Shown here one piece after another: positions 56,355-64,000 of a stretch of DNA of 64,000 nt. The stretch's first letter is position 1. Every line of letters starts with the position of its first letter. Under the pieces are notes generated by a model. It saw only the letters and a program-made list of their open reading frames with translations, was not told where the DNA came from and ran no database searches. The position numbers and the translations under genes are program-made. The stretch comes from Dallia pectoralis (lineage: Eukaryota > Chordata > Actinopteri > Esociformes > Umbridae): positions 16,904,460 through 16,968,459 of the forward strand of contig CM055745.1 in assembly GCA_029465975.1 (NCBI GenBank), given 5' to 3'.

Positions 56355-59300
56355 ATCTGTTTTCTCTCTGTCTCTTTACCATTCATTTAACATTTTTGAT
56401 ATATTATCTCACATGTAGCCAGGTGAAAATACAACAGCAATGTCTGGATTTTCTTTCCCCTGGGGCCGTCACGTCGTGAGAGCCGAGCAAAATGTGGAAC
56501 GGTATGCGATAATGACGATGACTACAGAGGACCTCTAGAACGTTTCTATAAACTCATCCAAACGTGTGACTTCTAAAACAAATAGACGGACTGCCTTGAA
56601 CTGAAAGGTATTCCATCTGGAGCCATCACTTCAACAGACTTCACCGGGTCTAATACCTAGTCTGGATCTTACCAAGGTTTCACCTCAGATCCAAGATCCC
56701 CAGACAGCTCAGACACGTCAAATTCCTTCGCACAGAAGCACATTTCTCTCGGGCATTACCCAACACACAGGCAGCCAAACTGATCAGAGCTTTCATCTTT
56801 GGCGACCGCGCCAGGCACCAGTCATCTGTGCTTTATGAAACTAACCCGGTCATTAGTACAGCTGCATTGGTAGAGACCAAAGATCTCACTGCGGTGATAT
56901 CAACGGCCAGATGTCTGTAATCTCCACTCATCGTACGAGACCATAGCTCAGAAGCTAACGTTCCAAACCGAGGTCCACCACAATATTGCCGCCAGCTGTT
57001 CATACGGGGGCAGGAAAACATCCCATATATCGTTAAGTGCTGCAGGCTTACTGGAGGGAAGTCACACATTCCCATTTCTGTTGTTGATACGGTCAACCGT
57101 CACAATGTGAAGCAACAAGGTAGCTATCACGTTATAATATAGAATAGAATCAACTGCAGCTCACTTGAATTTCTGAGAAAACTCCTGAGGTGTTTTTGTT
57201 TCGACTGAATCGTATGCTTGCGTTGTTTCTGCAGAGGAGGAATAGCTTTTCTGTTTAATTAAGCGTGATTACTTTTCAAGCTGTTTCACTCACTTTCTTT
57301 CCCTCCTTTTCGAGTTGCAAACGGCTCGTAATTTCTGTCACTCCAGTGAGTGATGACACAATATGTTCCCATCTATAAATTTGGACACGAGCAGCATTTT
57401 GGCAGTTATAGTTGTCCGTATATTTTAATATGTGCTTGTGAAAAATCCCTACTCTGTTTAATTCACGAAAAATAAGTGTTGTCAGGACAACACTGTCTGG
57501 ACAAGGCTGTCCTACTCTATTGTCTATCTGGACCCATCTATATCACTCTATTGTCTATCTGGACCCATCTATATCACTCTATTGTCTATCTGGACCCATC
57601 TATATCACTCTATTGTCTATCTGGACCCATCTATATCACTCTATTGTCTATCTGGAACCATCTATATCACTCTATTGTCTATCTGGACCCATCTATAACA
57701 CTCTATTGTCTATCTGGACCCATCTATATCACTCTATTGTCTATCTGGACCCATCTATATCACCCTATTGTCTATCTGGACCCATCTACCATCATCTATT
57801 GTCTATCACTCTATTGTCTATCTGGACCCATCTATATCACTCTATTGTCTATCTGGACCCATCTATATCACTCTATTGTCTATCTGGACCCATCTATATC
57901 ACTCTATTGTCTATCTGGACCCCCTATTGTCTATCTATATCTATATCACTCTATTGTCTATCTGGACCCATCTATATCACTCTATTGTCTATCTGGACCC
58001 ATCTATATCACTCTATTGTCTATCTGGACCCATCTATATCACCTATTGTCTATCTTCTATATCACTCTATTGTCTATCTGGACCCATCTATATCACTCCT
58101 ATTGTCTATCTGGACCTATTGTCATCTATTGTCTATCTGGACCCATCTATATCACTCTCTATTGTCATCTCTATATCACTCTATTGTCTATCTGGACCCA
58201 TCTATATCACTCTATTGTCTATCTGGACCCATCTATATCACTCTATTGTCTATCTGGACCCATCTATATCACCCTATTGTCTATCTGGACCCATCTATAT
58301 CACTCTATTGTCTATCTGGACCCATCTATATCACTCTATTGTCTATCTGGACCCATCTATATCACTCTATTGTCTATCTGGACCCATCTATATCACCCTA
58401 TTGTCTATCTGGACCCATCTATATCACCCTATTGTCTATCTGGACCCATCTATAACACTCTATTGTCTATCTGGACCCATCTATATCACTCTATTGTCTA
58501 TCTGGACCCATCTATATCACCCTATTGTCTATCTGGACCCATCTATATCACTCTATTGTCTATCTGGACCCATCTATATCACTCTATTGTCTATCTGGAC
58601 CCATCTATATCACTCTATTGTCTATCTGGACCCATCTATATCACTCTATTGTCTATCTGGACCCATCTATATCACTCTATTGTCTATCTGGACCCATCTA
58701 TATCACTCTATTGTATATCTGGACCCAACTAAAAGTGGGTGATGAGAAGAAAGGACGAGACGTATTCTCTCAAATTGATCACATTTAATCAGGCGAGGGT
58801 GGCTGTCGTCTGGTATTCCTCTAAATCCTCCGGTATTTCTTTAAATCCTCCGATATTTCTCTCCGGTATTCTTCCAAATCTCTGTCATGACGTTAGCTTG
58901 TTCATCAATATGCCGGTCTACTGGCAGATCGTATCCACATGGTAATCAGATACCCTCCACCTGATTACCAGCGGTCAGGTCGTATTCTGTCACACGTATA
59001 AACATCTAAAGTATTGAATACAGGAGCAGTAGTTAAAGTGATATTCTAGCTGCTGGGGACACTTTTGGCTCTAAACATTAAGTGTGACTGAACTGAAGAC
59101 AATGTCAAGGTCTGCATGCAATGTGTTTTTATTTACTTTGCGCTTTTTGCTGCCAGTAATCGGTAAGCACAAAGAGCAAAATGTGTTTCAAAAGTCAAGC
59201 AATTACACAAATTCGGTGTGTTGTGTTCATAATGCCTATTCAATGCCCTGTGTGTTTTTAGGCTTCCGGCACTGCTTCAATTTCGACACCAAGAACTATA

Positions 59301-59373
59301 AGATCATCGCCGGTTCCAAGGAGGCCCAGTTTGGCTACACGGTACAGCAGCACGAGGCAGGAGGGCAGAAGTG
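52622..59373 (+). CDS. itga11: Integrin alpha chain, 5' end (best fit alpha-11)
   Basis: Collagen-binding integrin alpha chains pair with beta-1 at the cell surface. Exon 1 (52622-52670) gives a signal peptide; exon 2 (59262-59373) starts the beta-propeller. The exon 2 residues CFNFDTKNYKIIAGSKEAQF and GYTVQQHEAGGQKW fit the alpha-10/alpha-11 N-terminus (FN-D, FGYTVQQH, G-KW). The choice of alpha-11 rests on this and on its nearness to nox5 in mammals. Phases join (1 then 2). The remaining exons lie to the right. The 6.6-kb first intron is almost entirely tandem repeats. Confidence 0.8.
52671..53210. repeat. GTGG/GTGA tandem array at itga11 exon 1 donor
   Basis: First half GTGGGTGG with GGATATGTGG blocks, second half GTGAGTGA. 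Begins at the splice donor itself. Confidence 0.94.
53365..54092. repeat. 8-bp tandem array with interchangeable unit types
   Basis: About 90 units of CTGTTGGT, CTGTTGTT, CTGTTGGC and CTGTTTGT, in runs of like units. Long open frames on both strands are artefacts of this unit. Confidence 0.96.
54205..54510. repeat. 40-bp tandem array
   Basis: About seven units starting GTCTGTCTGTCAGCCTCTAC. Confidence 0.94.
54580..55563. repeat. 24-bp tandem array
   Basis: About 40 units of GTGTTATCAGGTGGTATCCC plus ACGG, with CATGTGG and TACCCC variants in repeated blocks. Confidence 0.96.
55565..56260. other. itga11 intron 1, single-copy part
   Basis: It contains a two-copy repeat of GCAGGTCTTGGCAGACTGTC (about 55850 and 55910). 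No gene. Confidence 0.5.
56262..56352. repeat. (CT)n microsatellite
   Basis: About 45 CT units. Confidence 0.96.
56353..57485. other. itga11 intron 1, single-copy part
   Basis: Higher GC between 56440 and 57110. It may be an old repeat or gene fragment; I recognise no protein in any frame. Confidence 0.45.
57490..58732. repeat. 31-bp tandem array
   Basis: About 40 units of CTCTATTGTCTATCTGGACC plus CATCTATATCA. Units in the middle (57790-58170) are broken, the ends uniform. Confidence 0.96.
58733..59101. other. itga11 intron 1 end or alternative promoter region
   Basis: Single-copy. It would be the promoter of the alternative first exon if that is real. No TATA box named. Confidence 0.35.
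59102..59162 (+). CDS. Possible alternative itga11 first exon
   Basis: ATG at 59102 encodes MSRSACNVFLFTLRFLLPVI, signal-peptide-like, then donor ATCG|GTAAGC in phase 1, compatible with exon 2. The 99-bp gap to exon 2 has no stop, so the frame is open even if unspliced. Confidence 0.45.
59262..59373 (+). CDS. itga11: itga11 exon 2, start of beta-propeller
   Basis: Acceptor GTTTTTAG|GCTTCC, donor AAGTG|GTAAGA, ending in phase 2. Conserved FGYTVQQH. Confidence 0.88.
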
Positions 59374-59679
59374 GTAAGACTTTACTCGTTCCCCTCTTTT
59401 ACCTCGTCTCTAATGTGCTTACCGTGCCGTTGGGACGTACAGTAAAACATTTCAGGATATGTTTCAGGGAAAATGGATGTCTCATTCAGCTTTTTTTTAC
59501 TGGAGGGCTTTTTAAGCAGGAGAATATTATATTACCTTCACATATGCACCAATTGTTCTACAGCGGTGGTTCTGAAAAATGTTCAGGGGATCGCCACACG
59601 CAATTTAATTGGTTCCCTTAACAAGCGCAGTTAAATCAAGTATTCAAGGGTTTTTATTGTTGGCAGACGAGTTAAATGA

Positions 59680-62505
59680 CATGTCATTGGTCTGGAGTAC
59701 ATCTAATATATGTCATTGGTCTGGAGTACATCTAATATATGTCATTGGTCTGGAGTACATCTAATATATGTCATTGTGTAACGATTCGCCTGTCACAGGC
59801 AACCAGGAAATGGACACATGCGCAGAGAGACCATTTTAGTGCTCTTTATTGCCGTATAACCGAACGGACAGGGAACAGGGACTCTCGCCCTGACAGGCAC
59901 AATAGTGAACAGCCACTGAAAGCAATGACACAAAACAGAAAGTCAAACATGGGAATATAATAAAGAGAAACACAGCCTAATACCAGGAAACTAACACAAG
60001 GACTCAAACAGAACTTCAGTAACAGATACAGACAAGGACTAAATAAACAGGATACAGAGACTGACTACAAACAACAAGACCAGACCATGTAAACAGACAA
60101 GGACCACAACCCCAAACAAACACCAACATACCTGAAAGCAATGTCCCGACACTGACAAACAGACAACCCCCAACTTAAATACAAGGAACTAATTACTAAC
60201 AAAGAACAGGTGTGACGAGACTCAGGAGAATCACAGGTGATACAATTAATGCCATTGTCCGTGCAATAGTTCCTCCTGCCAGGCAGGGGGAGTGCCAGCA
60301 CTGTTTTTGAGAGGGAGAGAGGAAGAGAGAGAGGACTGAACCTCAAATCCTTACACATTGGTCTGGAGTACATCTAATATATGTCATTGGTCTGGAGTAC
60401 ATCTAATATATGTCATTGGTCTGGAGTACATCTAATATATGTCATTGGTCTGGAGTACATCTAATATATGTCATTGGTCTGGAGTACATCTAATATATGT
60501 CATTGGTCTGGAGTACATCTAATATATGTCATTGGTCTGGAGTACATCTAATATATGTCATTGGTCTGGAGTACATCTAATATATGTCATTGGTCTGGAG
60601 TACATCTAATATATGTCATTGGTCTGGAGTACATCTAATATATGTCATTGGTCTGGAGTACATCTAATATATGTCATTGGTCTGGAGTACATCTAATATA
60701 TGTCATTGGTCTGGAGTACATCTAATATATGTCATTGGTCTGGAGTACATCTAATATATGTCATTGGTCTGGAGTACATCTAATATATGTCATTGGTTGT
60801 ACATCTAATATATGTCATTGGTCTGGAGTACATCTAATATATGTCATTGGTCTGGAGTACATCTAATATATGTCATTGGTCTGGAGTACATCTAATATAT
60901 GTCATTGGTCTGGAGTACATCTAATATATGTCATTGGTCTGGAGTACATCTAATATATGTCATTGGTCTGGAGTACATCTAATATATGTCATTGGTCTGG
61001 AGTACATCTAATATATGTCATTGGTCTGGAGTACATCTAATATATGTCATTGGTCTGGAGTACATCTAATATATGTCATTGGTCTGGAGTACATCTAATA
61101 TATGTCATTGGTCTGGAGTACATCTAATATATGTCATTGGTCTGGAGTACATCTAATATATGTCATTGGTCTGGAGTACATCTAATATATGTCATTGGTC
61201 TGGAGTACATCTAATATATGTCATTGGTCTGGAGTACATCTAATATATGTCATTGGTCTGGAGTACATCTAATATATGTCATTGGTCTGGAGTACATCTA
61301 ATATATGTCATTGGTCTGGAGTACATCTAATATATGTCATTGGTTGGTCTGGAGTACATCTAATATATGTCATTGGTCTGGAGTACATCTAATATATGTC
61401 ATTGGTCTGGAGTACATCTAATATATGTCATTGGTCTGGAGTACATCTAATATATGTCATTGGTCTGGAGTACATCTAATATATGTCATTGGTCTGGAGT
61501 ACATCTAATATATGTCATTGGTCTGGAGTACATCTAATATATGTCATTGGTCTGGAGTACATCTAATATATGTCATTGGTCTGGAGTACATCTAATATAT
61601 GTCATTGGTCTGGAGTACATCTAATATATGTCATTGGTCTGGAGTACATCTAATATATGTCATTGGTCTGGAGTACATCTAATATATGTCATTGGTCTGG
61701 AGTACATCTAATATATGTCATTGGTCTGGAGTACATCTAATATATGTCATTGGTCTGGAGTACATCTAATATATGTCATTGGTCTGGTCATTGGTCTGGA
61801 GTACATCTAATATATGTCATTGGTCTGGAGTACATCTAATATATGTCATTGGTCTGGAGTACATCTAATATATGTCATTGGTCTGGAGTACATCTAATAT
61901 ATGTCATTGGTCTGGAGTACATCTAATATATGTCATTGGTCTGGAGTACATCTAATATATGTCATTGGTCTGAGTACATCTAATATATGTCATTGGTCTG
62001 GAGTACATCTAATATATGTCATTGGTCTGGAGTACATCTAATATATGTCATTGGTCTGGAGTACATCTAATATATGTCATTGGTCTGGAGTACATCTAAT
62101 ATATGTCATTGGTCTGGAGTACATCTAATATATGTCATTGGTCTGGAGTACATCTAATATATGTCATTGGTCTGGAGTACATCTAATAATGTATATGTCA
62201 TTGGTCTGGTCTGGAGTACATCTAATATATGTCATTGGTCTGGAGTACATCTAATATATGTCATTGGTCTGGAGTACTTCTAATATATGTCATTGGTCTG
62301 GAGTACATCTAATATATGTCATTGGTCTGGAGTACATCTAATATATGTCATTGGTCTGGAGTACATCTAATATATGTCATTGGTCTGGAGTACATCTAAT
62401 ATATGTCATTGGTCTGGAGTACATCTAATATATGTCATTGGTCTGGAGTACATCTAATATATGTCATTGGTCTGGAGTACATCTAATATATGTCATTGGT
62501 CTGGA
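59680..62505. repeat. 29-bp tandem array, split by a solo LTR
   Basis: ATGTCATTGGTCTGGAGTAC plus ATCTAATAT; about three units left of the LTR and about 74 right of it (60356-62505). Highly uniform with a few truncated units (60797, 61344, 61789, 62190). Confidence 0.97.
59777..60355 (-). mobile_element. Solo LTR inserted in the 29-bp array
   Basis: 579 bp with ends TGTAACG and CTTACA, flanked by CATTG on both sides (59772-59776 and 60356-60360). On the minus strand it shows TATTTAAG (near 60180) and AATAAAG (near 59848) in LTR order, so it points left. No internal region or partner LTR. Confidence 0.85.
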
Positions 62506-62509
62506 TTAC

Positions 62510-62905
62510 AACCTTGTCACGGTATAGTGAGGTGTGTAATGCCAAAAGAAGCAGCCAGGCACAGGAACAATAGTGTTTGAGGTGATTTACACCCGAGCGT
62601 AAAGCGTAAAGCAGGTTACTCACTAGTACCCTTAAACAAAACAATAAAGCTTGTGACACAGCGCATATGAGAAAAGCAAGACGGACGAATAACGACACTC
62701 ACAGTCAGCACACGTAACGTAGAACAATCCCACACAAAGACATGACCAAACAAACGTAGGTCTTTAAAATATCACCAACCCACTAATGAGAAGGTGGATT
62801 GTGGCAGTGTGCATTTTCTCACCATTTTCTCCCAGATTATTTTCCCAACCATTGGTAACATATAAGCTTTGACAAAGTAAGCTGAATGCCATTTTATCAA
62901 GGCTT
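62510..62905. other. Possible old LTR-element fragment
   Basis: Begins CTTGTCACGGTATAGTGAGG after the array, and carries ACAATAAAGC. Looks like part of a retroelement end, but no boundary or duplication is found. Confidence 0.35.
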
Positions 62906-62916
62906 TTGATAACATT

Positions 62917-63160
62917 TGTCACGTCTTGGCATGACAGGATTGTCTGTCAGATCCAACTCTCCCTTGTCCGGCTTACAGACCTGTTTCCCTAATCACTGTC
63001 CTTATTTAAGTTCCCCATTTCCCAGTGTGTGTTGTTAGATGTAAGCCTATGTTATGCAGTTGCTTCTGTCCTGTCATTCTTTAGTGTTTTTTGTTATAGT
63101 TATTTTTTTGTTAATGAATGTCCTTCACTTCGTACCTCCCATCCATTACAACGTGTTGAA
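62917..63160 (+). mobile_element. Probable truncated LTR
   Basis: TGTCACGTC start and TATTTAAG near 63003, as in many fish LTR elements. Cut off on the right by the 53-bp array. Confidence 0.45.
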
Positions 63161-63164
63161 CGGA

Positions 63165-64000
63165 TTACCTGCACATTTACTTATCCATGTCTATTGCACA
63201 TCCTCACACTGTACTGAATACCTGCACATTTACTTATCCATGTCTATTGCACATCCTCACACTGTACTGAATACCTGCACATTTACTTATCCATGTCTAT
63301 TGCACATCCACACACTGTACTGAATACCTGCACATTTACTTATCCATGTCTATTGCACATCCTCACACTGTACTGAATACCTGCACATTTACTTATCCAT
63401 GTCTATTGCACATCCTCACTCTGTACTAAATACCTGCACATTTACTTATCCATGTCTATTGCACATCCTCACACTGTACTGAATACCTGCACATTTACTT
63501 ATCCATGTCTATTGCACATCCTCACACTGTACTGAATACCTGCACATTTACTTATCCATGTCTATTGCACATCCTCACACTGTACTGAATACCTGCACAT
63601 TTACTTATCCATGTCTATTGCACATCCTCACACTGTACTGAATACCTGCACATTTACTTACCCATGTCTATTGCACATCCTCACACTGTGCTGAATACCT
63701 GCACATTTACTTATCCATGTCTATTGCACATCCTCACACTGTGCTGAATACCTGCACATTTACTTATCCATGTATATTGCACATCCTCACACTGTGCTGA
63801 ATACCTGCACATTTACTTATCCATGTCTATTGCACATCCTCACACTGTACTGAATACCTGCACATTTACTTATCCATGTCTATTGCACATCCTCACACTG
63901 TGCTGAATACCTGCACATCTACTTATCCATGTCTATTGCACATCCTCACACTGTACTGAATACCTGCACATGTACTTATCCATGTCTATTGCACATCCTC
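63165..64000. repeat. 53-bp tandem array, runs off the window
   Basis: About 16 units starting TGAATACCTGCACATTTACT. Same length as, but unrelated in sequence to, the 13850-20028 array. Confidence 0.96.

Noticed and set aside
56833..57096. 87-codon minus-strand frame in itga11 intron 1
   Set aside because: No recognisable domain and no splice or start support; length is within chance for this GC content.
57476..58742. 418-codon plus-strand frame with hydrophobic repeats
   Set aside because: 31-bp array read in all frames; indels in the middle do not stop it, as expected for a stop-free unit.

Overview
The window reads as teleost fish nuclear DNA. The genes are split by GT-AG introns, the families are vertebrate (NADPH oxidase 5, complement-control-protein repeats, an integrin alpha chain), and the mobile elements are ones common in fish (Tc1 and Sleeping Beauty-type elements, hAT elements, a gamma-like endogenous retrovirus, LTR fragments). 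By hand tally nearly half of the window is tandem repeat, with units from 2 to 75 bp. The species cannot be told from the sequence.

Layout. (1) 446-7540, minus strand: the first eleven recognisable coding exons of nox5, from four EF hands through the heme-binding membrane core into the FAD domain. The NADPH-binding end lies to the left, outside the window. All exon phases close, giving 574 codons. (2) 7.5-22.7 kb: no confirmed gene. It holds minisatellites, a Tc1-like remnant that has grown tandem repeats inside itself and is interrupted by an LTR-like piece, a 13-bp TATAAA-bearing array, a 6.2-kb array of 53-bp units in two interleaved forms, and a 75-bp array. (3) 22796-35384, plus strand: a secreted complement factor H-like gene with a signal exon and nine one-exon CCP domains (1740 nt, all phases closing, 579 residues). 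A 1183-bp tandem duplication made CCP4-5 from CCP1-2. A 6.6-kb endogenous retrovirus sits in sense orientation in the intron between CCP5 and CCP6. It has two 658-bp LTRs that look identical, an ATGT target duplication, a broken gag, no pol, and a long open env. (4) 35.4-52.5 kb: no gene recognised. It holds eight or more tandem arrays, a hAT element with a transposase/BED-finger remnant and a nested AT-rich element, and a Tc1-like element with terminal repeats and TA duplication. (5) 52622-59373, plus strand: the 5' end of an integrin alpha gene, best fit itga11, with a signal-peptide exon, a 6.6-kb intron full of tandem repeats and the first beta-propeller exon. A second signal-peptide-like exon with the same phase lies 99 bp before exon 2. 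(6) 59.4-64 kb: a long 29-bp array split by a solo LTR, LTR fragments, and a 53-bp array running off the window.

How it fits together. nox5 and itga11 lie near each other in mammals (human 15q23), which supports the integrin call. The CCP gene between them is a fish-side feature. The strongest oddities concern tandem repeats starting at splice donors (nox5 exons 4, 5 and 8; itga11 exon 1), where the array could change splicing, and a young env-bearing, pol-less provirus inside an immune-regulator gene. Splice sites were placed by eye from GT/AG, phase and protein similarity. No database search or transcript data was available.
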